Shown: in pieces, positions 17,107 through 26,606 of the stretch
Layout: each line of letters begins with the position of its first letter
How positions within the stretch are numbered: position 1 is the first letter of the stretch
Source of the DNA: Hyphomicrobiales bacterium
Lineage (GTDB): Bacteria; Pseudomonadota; Alphaproteobacteria; Rhizobiales; Beijerinckiaceae
Length of the DNA: 62,699 nt
Assembly: GCA_900470775.1 (NCBI GenBank)
Contig: UCBZ01000017.1
Location: 1-62,699, forward strand
Direction of reading: 5' to 3'
Translations under genes and position numbers: made by a program
Notes under the pieces: generated by a model
What the model was told of the DNA's origin: nothing
Databases searched by the model: none
Seen by the model: only the letters and a program-made list of their open reading frames with translations

Positions 17107-18798
17107 TCAGGCGGCGCGCAGCCGCCGGACGAAATCGAAGGCCTCGCGCTGGAGCGTCCCGATGCGCTCGTCGAGCGCCCTTGCGCTGGCCGCACCCATA
17201 TCCGCCTGGTTGACGCTCTGGGCATTGGCGACGGCGATCTCCGACATGGCGTCGGCGGCGGTTCCGGTCACGTCGGAGATGCGCGAGACGGTCTCGCCGA
17301 GCGAGCCGAGCAGTTCAGCCTGGGACCCGACCATCATTGAGATTTCGGTGCTCGTCTGCTCCACCGCGCCGACGCTCGCCGCGATCGCCGAGACTGCCTC
17401 GGCGGCGTGCGACAGCGCCTCGTTGACGAGCGAGATCCGCGCGACGATCTTGGCTGTCGCCTCGCCCGTCTGGCTTGCCAGATCCTTGACCTCGCTCGCG
17501 ACCACCGCGAAGCCGCGACCATGAGCGCCGGCACGCGCCGCCTCGATCGTGGCGTTGAGTGCCAGGAGATTTGTCTGGCGCGCGATCGCCTCGATGATCC
17601 CGACGACGTCGCGGATCTGCGAAGCGTTGTCGGTCAGGCGCTCGACGAGGGCCGAGGTTCCCGCCGCCTCCTGCGTCGCGGCCGTCGCCATCACGGAGAC
17701 GCGCCGGACCTCGGCATTGATCTGTCCGATGACATGCTCCAGCCGCAGGGCGGCGTCGCTGCTGTTTTGCGCATCGACGCCTGCGCCCTTCACGGAGGAG
17801 GCCGCCGTCGCGGCGCTTTTCGAGACCTGATGAATCCGCACGGCGGAGTCCTGCAGAGCGGCGCGCAGAACCTCGCTGGAATCGGCGATCTCGCCGAGCA
17901 GCGTTCCCAGACGCAGCTCGAATTCATCCGCAATGCGCTCGAGATCCTGCGTCCGCGCCTGCCGGTGCTGCTGCGCCAGATCGGCCTCGGCTTCGCGGGT
18001 CACCAGGGTCGCCCGGACCTCGCTGAACGTCCTGACGGTACGGGCCAGTTGGCCGATCTCGTCCGCCCTGCCCTGATGCGGCACCTCGATCAGCGTATCC
18101 GATGCGGTCGCGCGCGCGATCGCCGCCATCAGGTCCCGCAGGGGCCGCGTCAGATGCGTCCGGAGCAGCAGGAAGACCAGAACGCCGCCGGCAAAAGGCA
18201 AAAGCAATGCCAGGGCGATCGTCCCCTGGCGCACATTGGCGGCGAGGTCGGCGGCTCTCGCTCTTGCGTCTCCGGCCATGCGGGTCAGCTCGTCGCGCAT
18301 GCTCGTCGTCGTCACGATGATCTGGCGCACATTCTGCTGCGCCTCATCGGCTCCAGCCTCCAGCAGCGCGGCCTTGGGCGAGATGCGGCGGCCGATATCG
18401 ACGATGTCGCGCTGGAAGGCGATGAACGTCCTGATGCGCGAATCCAGCGTCGGATGCGCCTGCCGCATCTCGGGCGGCAGGGACGACAGCAGGTTGGCGC
18501 GAGCCGAATCGACCAGGTCGACGGCGCCGTCCAGCTGGTCGAGCGCGCTCTCGACATCGCGTGCGCTGGCGCCTTCGTCGAAACGGCTGAGCAGCGAGGC
18601 ATAGGTCACGCGGTTGGTGAGCAGGGCGGCCCGGTTGGCGAGTTCGAGTGCGTCGAGCGCTTCCTCGTCGATGCGGTGAACGGCGTCGAGACCGCGCACG
18701 GCACTGACCAGACCCGCCCCCGCGGCCAGGCTCAGAAGCGCGAAGAGCAGAATGATCTTCGCCGTCAAACCCAGTCTACGCATCATCATGGCCGCCAT
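17107..18798 (-). CDS. Methyl-accepting chemotaxis protein with HAMP
   Basis: The 563-residue receptor has an N-terminal membrane helix (ILLFALLSLAAGAGLVSAV), a periplasmic helical region, a second helix (ALALLLPFAGGVLVFLLL, about residues 195-215), a HAMP domain (LTRPLRDLMAAI) and a signalling domain whose hairpin tip region includes [33 protein letters not shown] 18798 is preferred; the frame upstream to 18864 lacks coding character and ATG 18789 is also possible. The ligand region is a helical bundle type with no recognised Cache fold. No other chemotaxis genes are adjacent, so it is an orphan receptor. Confidence 0.9.
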   Translation of the reverse strand: MAAMMMRRLGLTAKIILLFALLSLAAGAGLVSAVRGLDAVHRIDEEALDALELANRAALLTNRVTYASLLSRFDEGASARDVESALDQLDGAVDLVDSARANLLSSLPPEMRQAHPTLDSRIRTFIAFQRDIVDIGRRISPKAALLEAGADEAQQNVRQIIVTTTSMRDELTRMAGDARARAADLAANVRQGTIALALLLPFAGGVLVFLLLRTHLTRPLRDLMAAIARATASDTLIEVPHQGRADEIGQLARTVRTFSEVRATLVTREAEADLAQQHRQARTQDLERIADEFELRLGTLLGEIADSSEVLRAALQDSAVRIHQVSKSAATAASSVKGAGVDAQNSSDAALRLEHVIGQINAEVRRVSVMATAATQEAAGTSALVERLTDNASQIRDVVGIIEAIARQTNLLALNATIEAARAGAHGRGFAVVASEVKDLASQTGEATAKIVARISLVNEALSHAAEAVSAIAASVGAVEQTSTEISMMVGSQAELLGSLGETVSRISDVTGTAADAMSEIAVANAQSVNQADMGAASARALDERIGTLQREAFDFVRRLRAA

Positions 18799-19076
18799 CG
18801 TCGGATGTGCCGGCTGTTTCGCAGATGCGAACGAACGGAAGGTTAACGGCCGCTCTAAAAGCAATCAAACTCAATATGTTAGCCGGGCACTGATCGAGCC
18901 GGGATTCCGTCGCTTACACCGCATGGCGGGCCGCCAAACCCAGGAAATGGTCGGAAGCACCGCCTTTCATGCCGCCTGCCGCAAAGCCTGCGGCATGCCG
19001 CAGAAATCGGGGCTAGGATTGAGGGGATCGACCCGCCCGGTTCGGTCGATGGCCTCTCATTCCCGCAGGTGCCGCC

Positions 19077-19937
19077 ATGCATATCCACGTCAATGGCATC
19101 CGCCTCTTCGTCGATATCGAGGGCGCGGGCCTGGTTCCAGACGGCCCCGTCATGCTCCGGAAGCCGACTCTGGTCATGGTCCATGGCGGTCCCGGCGCCG
19201 ACCACAGCCTCTACAAGCCGGCCTTCTCATGGCTGAGCGACATCTGCCAGATCGTCTACTACGACCATCGCGGCTGCGGGCGCAGCGAGGACGGTCCGCG
19301 CGAAAGCTGGACGCTGGCGCAGTGGGGCGACGATCTGAAAGCGCTCTGCGACACGCTCGGCATCGAGAAGCCGATCGTACTCGGCACCTCCTTCGGCGGT
19401 TTCGTCGCCCAGGCCTATGCAACGCGCCATCCCGGCCATGCCGGAAAGCTGATCCTCGTCACCACGGCCGCCAGGGTCGATTTTGAGGCGATCTATGCGG
19501 CGTTCGAACGGATCGGCGGGGTGCGGGCGGGAGCGGTGGCGCGGGCCTACTGGTCGGCGCCCTCCCCGGAGACGCGCGCGCCTTATCTCGAATTCTGCCT
19601 GCCGCTCTACAACGCCCGGTCGCAAGCCGGGCCGGCCGACTGGAAGCAGCGCGTCATCATGCGCAACGACACCGGCGTCCATTTCAACGGCCCCGCCAAC
19701 GAGCAGGGGCGGATGGATTTCCGCAAAGCCCTCGCCACGGTCGATTGCCCCGTGCTCGTCATGGGCGGCGAGGAGGATCCGATCATGCCGATCGCCTTCA
19801 GCGAGACAATCGCGGCGAGCCTGCCGCCCGAGTTGGTCCGTTTCGAGCGCTTCCCGCGCTGCGGCCACGCCATCGTGCCGGATGATCCGGAAGCGGCTTT
19901 CGCCACCATCCGCGATTTCATTCTGGCCACCCCGTAG
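19077..19937 (+). CDS. Proline iminopeptidase-like alpha/beta hydrolase (S33)
   Basis: The 286-residue protein has S33 family hallmarks: oxyanion motif VHGGPGADH (about residues 38-46), DHRGCGRS, nucleophile elbow GTSFGGF (Ser near residue 104), catalytic Asp in GGEEDPIMP and His in RCGHAIVPDDP. Such enzymes remove N-terminal proline or hydrolyse other amides and esters; the precise substrate is uncertain. It has no signal peptide. The start ATG 19077 is weakly supported by CAGGTGCCGCC upstream. The next gene converges from the other strand with six bases between the stops. Confidence 0.85.
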   Translation: MHIHVNGIRLFVDIEGAGLVPDGPVMLRKPTLVMVHGGPGADHSLYKPAFSWLSDICQIVYYDHRGCGRSEDGPRESWTLAQWGDDLKALCDTLGIEKPIVLGTSFGGFVAQAYATRHPGHAGKLILVTTAARVDFEAIYAAFERIGGVRAGAVARAYWSAPSPETRAPYLEFCLPLYNARSQAGPADWKQRVIMRNDTGVHFNGPANEQGRMDFRKALATVDCPVLVMGGEEDPIMPIAFSETIAASLPPELVRFERFPRCGHAIVPDDPEAAFATIRDFILATP

Positions 19938-19943
19938 CCAACC

Positions 19944-20534
19944 TCACAAGGCCAGCCGCAGCAGCGGCCGGCCCGGCTTCTGCCGCGCGACCTCGGTGAA
20001 GCCGGCCCGCAGGAAGACCCGTTCGGGCCCGACATAGAGCCCCTCGCTGCTGCGCTTGAACTCATGATCCATCGCCGCGGCCTCGAGCAGCCTCGCGCCG
20101 CTTTCACGTGCGAAGCCGATCGCCCCGTCCAGCAAGGCCGCCGTCACGCCCTTGCCGCGAAACCCCTTGCGCACGAAGAAGCAGGATGCCGCCCAGTTGC
20201 GCTCGTCCTCGGCAGGCGCGTCGGCCAGGGGCGTCGAGGCCCGGCGCGGATTGTTCCATTCGGGGATGTCGGCGCGCGGGCCGACCTGCAGCCAGCCGAC
20301 CGGCATATCCGCGTCATAGGCCAGCACGCCGGGCGGCGGCCCCGTCCTGACGCGCTCCTCGAAGAGCCTGCGCGCGCCCTCCCCGAGCAGCGGCATGCGC
20401 TGCTTCTGCGGCATGCGGAAATGATTGCACCAGCAGCCATAGCAGGGGCCCTGCGGCCCGAAGAGGTTTTCAAGATCGGGCCAGCGTTCGGGCGTCAGGG
20501 GCAGAACATCGAAAACGGTCTTCGCCATCGCCAC
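19944..20534 (-). CDS. GNAT family N-acetyltransferase
   Basis: This 196-residue protein has the acetyl-CoA loop RKGFRGKGVTAALLDGAIGFARESGA (about residues 125-150) and a C-terminal RVFLRAGFTEVARQKPGRPLLRL strand. The N-terminal region holds the motif GPCYGCWCNHFRMP, with three Cys residues, seen in a subfamily often annotated simply as GNAT. The target is unknown. It may start at ATG 20534 or 20528. Confidence 0.82.
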   Translation of the reverse strand: MAMAKTVFDVLPLTPERWPDLENLFGPQGPCYGCWCNHFRMPQKQRMPLLGEGARRLFEERVRTGPPPGVLAYDADMPVGWLQVGPRADIPEWNNPRRASTPLADAPAEDERNWAASCFFVRKGFRGKGVTAALLDGAIGFARESGARLLEAAAMDHEFKRSSEGLYVGPERVFLRAGFTEVARQKPGRPLLRLAL

Positions 20535-20619
20535 CTTCCTTTCGCAAAAACGATCTGCGGGGCTCGACTCGCGCGCTGCGGGAGGAGACTAGTTGAGGAT
20601 CGAGCCGGAGATCTCTGTC

Positions 20620-21237
20620 ATGTCCATCGAACTCTACGCCGCCTACCTCGTCGCCTGCTTCGTCATCGTCATCGTGCCCGGCCCGACCGTGACCCTGATC
20701 ATCGCCAACAGCCTGAAGCACGGTACCCGCGCCGGCTTCCTGAACGTGGCAGGAACGCAGTTTGGGCTGGCGATCATGATCCTGGTTGCGGGCATCGGGT
20801 TGAGTTCGGTCATCGCCGCGCTGGGACACTGGTTCGACTGGGTGCGGCTCGCCGGCGCCGCCTATCTGATCTGGCTCGGTTGGAAGATGTTCCGCGCCGC
20901 CGGCACCAGCGGAGAAGGTCCAGCATCGGCAAGGCCGCCGCGCGGCGGCTTCTTCCTGCAGGGCGCGCTCGTGGCGCTCAGCAACCCGAAGACACTGCTC
21001 TTCTTCGGCGCCTTCTTCCCGCAGTTCCTCGATGCGGGCCGCGATCATGTCACGCAGATCGCCATCATGGGCGCGACAGCGATGCTCTTCGCCGCGGTCA
21101 GCGACAGCGCCTATGCCGTGCTGTCCGGCCGGGCCGGGCAATTGCTGTCGCAAAAGCGCGTGCGCCTGCTGTCGCGCGTCAGCGGCAGCGTCATGATCGG
21201 CGGCGGATTATGGCTGGCCTCAGCGCGGTCGAACTGA
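20620..21237 (+). CDS. LysE family translocator
   Basis: The 205-residue inner-membrane protein begins with a helix ending in the motif IVIVPGPTVTLIIANSLKHGTRAGFLNVAGTQ, the LysE/RhtB signature, then four or five more hydrophobic segments. It includes GALVALSNPKTLLFFGAFFPQFL, also typical. ATG 20620 has GGAG nine bases upstream and is preferred over TTG 20593. It probably exports an amino acid or analogue. It is divergent from the acetyltransferase gene at 19944-20534. Confidence 0.88.
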   Translation: MSIELYAAYLVACFVIVIVPGPTVTLIIANSLKHGTRAGFLNVAGTQFGLAIMILVAGIGLSSVIAALGHWFDWVRLAGAAYLIWLGWKMFRAAGTSGEGPASARPPRGGFFLQGALVALSNPKTLLFFGAFFPQFLDAGRDHVTQIAIMGATAMLFAAVSDSAYAVLSGRAGQLLSQKRVRLLSRVSGSVMIGGGLWLASARSN

Positions 21238-21242
21238 CGCCC

Positions 21243-21938
21243 TCACCAGGGAATCGTCTCGCCCTGCCAGGTCCGGAAGCTCTTGGTCTGCGCCATGCCG
21301 GAGCGGTCGATCGTCGCGATCAGGCCCGCGGCGCTCTCGGATGGCGCGATGTCGGCCCCGCCGCCGCCCATATCGGTGCGGACCCAGCCGGGATGGAACA
21401 GGAGCACGCCGACATTGCGCTCCTTCACCGCATCGCCGAACAGCACCATCGCCATGTTCACCGCCGCCTTCGACGAGCGATAGGCGATGTTGCCGGACGG
21501 ATTGCTGCCGATCGAGCCCATGCGGCTTGAAATCGTCGCGATCTTGCGACCGGTCCCGGCCTCGACATTCGGCAGGAAGGCCTGCGCGATCCGAAGCGGC
21601 GCGTAGACATTGACCTCGAAGACCTCGCGCCAGGCGTCGAAATCCATGTCGAAGGCGTTCTGCCGGTCGCGTGGGCCAGAAACGCCGGCATTGTTCAGGA
21701 GGACGTCGATCGGCCGGCCTTCCAGGGCCGCTTTGGCGGCGGCAACGCTCTCGTCGGAGGTCACGTCGAGCTCCAGCGGCGTGATCCCGCCGACATGCTC
21801 GGCCGCGAGCTCGGCCAGCGCACCGCCCCAGGGGTCGCGTGCGGCAGCGATGACATGGTCGCCCCGCCGCACCAGTTCCATCGTCAGCGCAAGCCCGATG
21901 CCGCGATTGGCGCCGGTGATCATCCAAGTCTGGGGCAT
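21243..21938 (-). CDS. SDR family oxidoreductase
   Basis: This 231-residue SDR has the nucleotide motif MITGANRGIGLAL (about residues 6-18), VLLNNAGVSG, a catalytic Ser in ATISSRMGSIG and the YRSSKAAVN Tyr/Lys pair. The segment VLLFHPGWVRTDMGG matches the post-catalytic loop of C-factor-like SDRs. It starts at ATG 21938; an upstream in-frame extension to 22025 looks non-coding. It converges with the LysE gene; the stops are six bases apart. The substrate is unknown. Confidence 0.87.
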   Translation of the reverse strand: MPQTWMITGANRGIGLALTMELVRRGDHVIAAARDPWGGALAELAAEHVGGITPLELDVTSDESVAAAKAALEGRPIDVLLNNAGVSGPRDRQNAFDMDFDAWREVFEVNVYAPLRIAQAFLPNVEAGTGRKIATISSRMGSIGSNPSGNIAYRSSKAAVNMAMVLFGDAVKERNVGVLLFHPGWVRTDMGGGGADIAPSESAAGLIATIDRSGMAQTKSFRTWQGETIPW

Positions 21939-22045
21939 GGGGGTGTCTTTCGTCGTTGAGGCTGCGGTTTTAAGCGAGACGAGCCTGCCTTGGAACACTG
22001 CCTGCGCAAGGCTGCCCCGCGACAACGATCAAGGCGAGACACCAA

Positions 22046-22077
22046 TTGATGGATATTCATTTTTCGCATATGAATAT
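22046..22077 (+). promoter_or_regulatory. vapBC promoter with operator-like inverted repeat
   Basis: A promoter-like pair TTGATG (22046-22051) and TATGAA (22069-22074) is separated by 17 bases. An inverted repeat, ATATTCAT (22053-22060) and ATGAATAT (22070-22077), covers the spacer and the -10 box. VapB antitoxins usually autorepress by binding such sites. Confidence 0.6.
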
Positions 22078-22094
22078 TCGAGAGGAGGATGGTC

Positions 22095-22337
22095 ATGCCG
22101 CTCTACATCCGTGACGATGAGGTCGACGAACTAGCGACCAAGCTCCAAAATCTGATTGGGACAACGACTAAAACCCAGGTCGTGCGCCAGGCGCTCGAAC
22201 GGGAGATCAGCCGGCTTGAAGCCGCACGGCCGCTCGAGGAGATGATCGCCAGAAGCATGGCGCTTGCCGATGCCATGGGCGCAGGTGAAAGCGACTTCGA
22301 CATGAAGGCGTTCACCGACAAGATGTGGGAGACATGA
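22095..22337 (+). CDS. vapB: VapB family antitoxin
   Basis: The 80-residue protein has an N-terminal beta strand (MPLYIRDDEVDELATKLQNL) followed by a helix-turn (TTTKTQVVRQALEREISRLE), as in Rv0623-like VapB transcription factors. The acidic C-terminal part ends in DFDMKAFTDKMWET and should wrap the toxin. ATG 22095 has AGGAGG six bases upstream, better spaced than ATG 22089. The toxin gene overlaps its stop as ATGA. It should neutralise VapC and repress the operon. Confidence 0.88.
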   Translation: MPLYIRDDEVDELATKLQNLIGTTTKTQVVRQALEREISRLEAARPLEEMIARSMALADAMGAGESDFDMKAFTDKMWET

Positions 22338-22759
22338 CCTATCTCGATGCATCGGTCATCGTCGCCATCCTCGGGCGAGAAAACGACCGTGAAAGCGTGT
22401 TGCGACGGCTGGAGGCTTCGACACGCCCTTTCTTGGTGTCGCCGCCAGGCGTCTTTGAAGCAGTTGTCTCGCTGGCTTCGAAGAAGTCGCGCGATACGCG
22501 CAGGATCCTGGATGCGGCCCTGATCGCCGAGGCCCAAGCCAGTGTCGCGCAGTTCATGGCCGATATCGCCGCCACCGAGGTGACGATCACCCCGGCCATC
22601 GGGCAGGCCGCAATCGAAGCCGCCAAGCGCTATGGGCGGGCCGTCGGCAGTCCCGCTGCGCTGAATTTCGGGGATTGCTTCGCCTATGCCTGTGCCGCCG
22701 AACACGGCGCCGCCCTGCTCTACAAAGGCAACGACTTCGCGCAGACCGATCTGGGCTGA
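22334..22759 (+). CDS. vapC: VapC family PIN-domain toxin
   Basis: This 141-residue PIN-domain ribonuclease has the expected acidic active-site residues: Asp in TYLDASVIVA (residue 5), Glu in GVFEAVVSL (about 43), Asp in NFGDCFAYACA (about 117) and Asp in YKGNDFAQTD (about 133). PIN toxins cut tRNA or rRNA using Mg2+. ATG 22334 overlaps the vapB stop. It follows the usual antitoxin-first order. Confidence 0.92.
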   Translation: MTYLDASVIVAILGRENDRESVLRRLEASTRPFLVSPPGVFEAVVSLASKKSRDTRRILDAALIAEAQASVAQFMADIAATEVTITPAIGQAAIEAAKRYGRAVGSPAALNFGDCFAYACAAEHGAALLYKGNDFAQTDLG

Positions 22760-22783
22760 GCGCGCGCCGTGACGGCAGCCGCT

Positions 22784-25700
22784 CTATCCCTTCGGCATGC
22801 CGTACCCACCCGCCGTCGGCGTGATCACCGTCACTGCCTCGCCGGCTTCCAGCCAAGTCTGGTCGGAGGGCTTCAACTCCTCGACCGCGCCGGAAAGCCT
22901 GCGCACGGTCGTCTTGCCGACCTGCCCCGCCTCGCCGCCCTTCACGCCGAAGGGGCGGACCTTGCGGTGCGAGGCGAGGATCGCGCAGTCCATCGCCTTG
23001 CGGAAACGGATGGTGCGGCTGGTGCCGTCGCCGGCATTCCACTCGCCGCGCCCACCCGAGCCCATCCGGATGTGGAAATCCTCCAGCACGACGGGGAAGC
23101 GCGTCTCCAGGATTTCCGGATCGGTCAGGCGCGAATTGGTCATGTGGACATGCACGCCCGAGGTGCCGTGGAAGCCCGGCCCCGCCGGCGAGCCCGAGCA
23201 GATCGTCTCGTAATACTGGTACTGGTCGTTGCCGAAGGTCAGGTTGTTCATCGTGCCCTGCGAGGCCGACATCGCCTCCAGCGCCCCAAACAGCGTGTTC
23301 GTCACGGCCTGGGAGACCTCGACATTCCCCGCAACGACGGCTGCGGGATAGCGCGGCGAGAGCATCGAGCCATCGGGGATGATGATCCTGATCGGCCTAA
23401 GACACCCGGCATTCATCGGGATCGCATCGTCGACCATGACGCGGAAGACATAGAGCACCGCCGCCCGCGTCACCGGGGCCGGGGCATTGAAGTTGTCCGG
23501 CCGCTGCTCGGAGGTGCCGGTGAAATCGACCGTCGCCTCGCGCTTCTCGCGGTCGATGGTGATCTTGACCTTGATCGCGCAGCCCTGGTCCATCGGATAG
23601 GTGAACTCGGCGTCATGCAGCTTGGTCAAAAGCCGCGCGACGCTCTCGGCCGCATTGTCCTGGACATGGCCCATATAGGCCTGCACCACGTCGAGCCCGA
23701 AGGATGCGATCATCTTCTCGAGTTCGGCGACGCCCTTCGCGTTGGCCGCGATCTGCGCCTTGAGATCGTTGACGTTCTGCACGACGTTGCGCACGGGATA
23801 GCGCGCGCCGGTCAGGATCGCGACCAGCTCATCCTCGCAGAAACGGCCCTGGTCGACGATCTTGAAGTTGTCGATATAGACGCCCTCTTCCTCGATCACC
23901 GTCGCCAGCGGCGACATCGAGCCGGGCGCCGTGCCGCCGACATCGGCGTGGTGGCCGCGGCTGGCGACCCAGAACAGGATCTCCTTGTCGTCGGCATCGA
24001 AGACCGGCGTGCAGACCGTGATGTCGGGCAGATGCGTGCCGCCATTATAAGGCGCGTTCAGGCAGTAGACGTCGCCCGGCTTGATGACCGGGTTGTTCCT
24101 AATCACCGTCTCGACCGACTTGTCCATGGAGCCCAGATGCACCGGCATATGCGGCGCGTTCGCCACCAGCGAGGCCGTCGGGTCGAAGACTGCGCAGGAG
24201 AAGTCGAGCCGCTCCTTGATGTTGACCGAATAGGCGGTGTTCTGCAGCGTCACGCCCATCTGCTCGGCGATCGACATGAACAGGTTGTTGAAGATCTCCA
24301 GCATCACCGGGTCGGCTTTCGTGCCGATCGCGGCGTTCTGGACCAGCGCCTTCGAGCGCACCAGCACGAGGTGGTCCTTGGCGGTGAGCTTGGCGCTCCA
24401 GCCGTCCTCGACCACAACGGTCTGGTTCGGCTCGATGATGATGGCCGGTCCCGCGATGCCCTGGCCGGGCTGCATCGCCTCGCGCCGGACGATCCTCGCC
24501 TCGTGCCATTGCCCCTTCGAGAAGAGGCACGTCGTCTCCGCCGCCACAGGCTCGCCCGCCGTCTCCGCTGCGGAGGCCTCCTCGAACTTCGCGCCACCGC
24601 CGATCGCCTCGACCTCGACAGCCTCGATCACGAGCGCCTTGGTCTCGTCCATGAAGCCGAAGCGAGCCTTGTGCGCCGCCTGGAAGGCGGCCTTCATGGT
24701 TTCCGCCGGGCCGGCTGCAACCGCGATCGCGGTATCGGTGCCGGCATAGCGGACATGGGCTCGGGTCAGGATGACAATGTCGGCTTCCGGCACGCCCTGG
24801 CCCGACACCTCGGCCTTCGTCTCGGCGGCAAGGCCCGCAGCGACAGCCTCGACCGCCGCCGGAGCGCCACCATCGAGGGCGACGTCGAGCGCAGCGGTCC
24901 GCGTCGAGCGAATCTCGGCGAGCCCCATGCCATAGGCCGAGAGCAGGCCGGAGAACGGATGCAGCAGCACCGTCTTGATGCCGAGCGCATCCGCCACAAG
25001 GCAGGCATGCTGCCCGCCGGCGCCACCGAACGAGTTCAGCGCATAGCGGGTGATGTCGTAGCCGCGCTGCACCGAGATCTTCTTGATCGCCTCGGCCATG
25101 TTGGCGACCGCGATCTGGATGAAGCCGTCGGCGACCTCCTCGGGGCTGCGGCCATCGCCGACCTCTGCCGCCAGCGCGGCGAACTTGGCCTTCACCGCCT
25201 CGACATCGAGCGGCTGGTCGCGCTTCTCGCCGAAGATCGGTGGGAAATAGGCCGGGATCAGCTTGCCAACCATGACATTGGCATCGGTGACCGCGAGCGG
25301 CCCGCCGCGCCGATAGGCCGCCGGCCCCGGATTGGCTCCGGCCGAATCCGGCCCGACGCGAAAACGCGCGCCGTCATAATGCAGGATAGAGCCGCCGCCG
25401 GCCGCGACCGTATGGATCAGCATCATCGGAGCGCGCATCCTGACGCCCGCGACCTCGGTCTCGAAGGCGCGCTCATATTCGCCGTCGAAATGGGCGACGT
25501 CGGTCGAGGTTCCACCCATGTCGAAGCCGATCACCCGGTCGAAGCCGGCCGAACGCCCGGTCTCGGCGAGGCCGACGACGCCGCCGGCAGGGCCGGACAG
25601 GATCGCGTCCTTGCCCTGAAACAGCTCGGCGGCGGTGAGGCCGCCAGAGGACATCATGAACATCAGCCGCGCGCCGGTGCGGGCGATGTCGAGCTCCTCA

Positions 25701-26383
25701 GAGACCTGCGCGACATAGCGGCTCAGGATCGGCGAGAGATAGGCATCGACCACGGTGGTGTCGCCGCGCCCGACCAGCTTGATCAGGGGCGAGACCTCAT
25801 GGCTGACGGAGACCTGCGGGAAACCGATATCGCGGGCGATCTTCGCCGCGACCTTCTCATGGGCCGGATAGCGATAGGCATGCATGAAGGCGATCGCGAC
25901 GGCGCGGAAGCCTGCGTCGAACTGCGCCTGCAGCGCGGTGCGGATCGCGGCCGCGTCGGGCGCCTGCTCGATGACGCCATCCGACAGCACCCGCTCGTTG
26001 ATCTCAACGACATCGTCATAGAGCTGCTCGGGCTTGATGATTTCCTTGGCGAAGATGTCGGGCCGCGCCTGGTAGCCGATGCGCAGCGCGTCGCGGAAAC
26101 CCTTCGTCGTCACCAGCAGCGTGCGGTCGCCCTTGCGCTCGAGCAGCGCATTGGTCGCCACCGTCGTGCCCATGCGGACCTCGCCGACCAGCCCGGCCGG
26201 GATCGGTTCGCCGCTCTTCAGGCCGAGATGGTCGCGGATTCCCTGCACCGCCGCGTCGCGATAGGCGCCCGGATTCTCCGACAGAAGCTTTCTGGCGTGA
26301 AGTTTGCCTGAGGGATCCCGGCCGATCACATCGGTGAAGGTACCGCCCCGGTCGATCCAGAAGTCCCAACGCGAAGACGACAT
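22784..26383 (-). CDS. Fused hydantoinase A/B (oxoprolinase family) protein
   Basis: The 1,199-residue protein fuses both hydantoinase/oxoprolinase halves. HyuA (about 1-690) has the N-terminal ATPase-like motif [53 protein letters not shown] and [10 protein letters not shown]. HyuB (about 700-1199) has [54 protein letters not shown] and GHHADVGG. These enzymes open hydantoins, 5-oxoproline or related lactams in an ATP-dependent way. ATG 26383 has AGAGGG nine bases upstream and beats ATG 26392. It is divergent from a TRAP transporter, suggesting that the transporter imports its substrate. Confidence 0.93.
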   Translation of the reverse strand: MSSSRWDFWIDRGGTFTDVIGRDPSGKLHARKLLSENPGAYRDAAVQGIRDHLGLKSGEPIPAGLVGEVRMGTTVATNALLERKGDRTLLVTTKGFRDALRIGYQARPDIFAKEIIKPEQLYDDVVEINERVLSDGVIEQAPDAAAIRTALQAQFDAGFRAVAIAFMHAYRYPAHEKVAAKIARDIGFPQVSVSHEVSPLIKLVGRGDTTVVDAYLSPILSRYVAQVSEELDIARTGARLMFMMSSGGLTAAELFQGKDAILSGPAGGVVGLAETGRSAGFDRVIGFDMGGTSTDVAHFDGEYERAFETEVAGVRMRAPMMLIHTVAAGGGSILHYDGARFRVGPDSAGANPGPAAYRRGGPLAVTDANVMVGKLIPAYFPPIFGEKRDQPLDVEAVKAKFAALAAEVGDGRSPEEVADGFIQIAVANMAEAIKKISVQRGYDITRYALNSFGGAGGQHACLVADALGIKTVLLHPFSGLLSAYGMGLAEIRSTRTAALDVALDGGAPAAVEAVAAGLAAETKAEVSGQGVPEADIVILTRAHVRYAGTDTAIAVAAGPAETMKAAFQAAHKARFGFMDETKALVIEAVEVEAIGGGAKFEEASAAETAGEPVAAETTCLFSKGQWHEARIVRREAMQPGQGIAGPAIIIEPNQTVVVEDGWSAKLTAKDHLVLVRSKALVQNAAIGTKADPVMLEIFNNLFMSIAEQMGVTLQNTAYSVNIKERLDFSCAVFDPTASLVANAPHMPVHLGSMDKSVETVIRNNPVIKPGDVYCLNAPYNGGTHLPDITVCTPVFDADDKEILFWVASRGHHADVGGTAPGSMSPLATVIEEEGVYIDNFKIVDQGRFCEDELVAILTGARYPVRNVVQNVNDLKAQIAANAKGVAELEKMIASFGLDVVQAYMGHVQDNAAESVARLLTKLHDAEFTYPMDQGCAIKVKITIDREKREATVDFTGTSEQRPDNFNAPAPVTRAAVLYVFRVMVDDAIPMNAGCLRPIRIIIPDGSMLSPRYPAAVVAGNVEVSQAVTNTLFGALEAMSASQGTMNNLTFGNDQYQYYETICSGSPAGPGFHGTSGVHVHMTNSRLTDPEILETRFPVVLEDFHIRMGSGGRGEWNAGDGTSRTIRFRKAMDCAILASHRKVRPFGVKGGEAGQVGKTTVRRLSGAVEELKPSDQTWLEAGEAVTVITPTAGGYGMPKG

Positions 26384-26431
26384 CCCCAACATCCCTCTCG
26401 TTCAGCGCCAGCCAAGTCGTCGCTGACGTTT

Positions 26432-26483
26432 CATCGATAAATTGTCGATGTCTTGTTGACAAGACGGATTCGGGCGATACGAT
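26432..26483. promoter_or_regulatory. Overlapping divergent promoters with two palindromes
   Basis: For the TRAP operon, TTGACA (26456-26461), 16 bases, then TACGAT (26478-26483). For the hydantoinase gene on the minus strand, TTGTCA (26462-26457), 17 bases, then TATCGA (26439-26434). Both -35 boxes overlap the perfect palindrome GTCTTGTTGACAAGAC (26450-26465). A second inverted repeat, CATCGA/TCGATG (26432-26450), covers the minus-strand -10 box. One repressor bound here could shut both operons. TTGT-TG-ACAA arms resemble GntR/FadR-type operators. Confidence 0.65.
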
Positions 26484-26540
26484 CGCGATTGTGACCGGAA
26501 CATGGCTGAGGGGCCGGACGGTCACGATATGGAGGATACG

Positions 26541-26606
26541 ATGACGGGAACAGTCCTGGTAGACGCAGGCGCTTGGCGCGCCGGCTCAAAGGGGCCGCGT
26601 CGATGA
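26541..26606 (+). CDS. 21-residue leader ORF overlapping dctQ
   Basis: ATG 26541 is preceded by GGAGG at 26531-26535, five bases away, the best ribosome-binding site in the operon. The frame runs 21 codons (MTGTVLVDAGAWRAGSKG and three more) and its TGA overlaps the dctQ ATG as ATGA. It may be a translated leader that couples initiation of dctQ. No membrane or signal features and no amino-acid runs typical of attenuators are seen. Confidence 0.5.
   Translation: MTGTVLVDAGAWRAGSKGPRR

Noticed and set aside
22769..26311. An 1,180-codon open frame on the plus strand opposite the hydantoinase gene
   Set aside because: It is the antisense frame of a well-supported GC-rich gene, is extremely rich in Arg, His, Asp and Gly, and has no recognisable domain.
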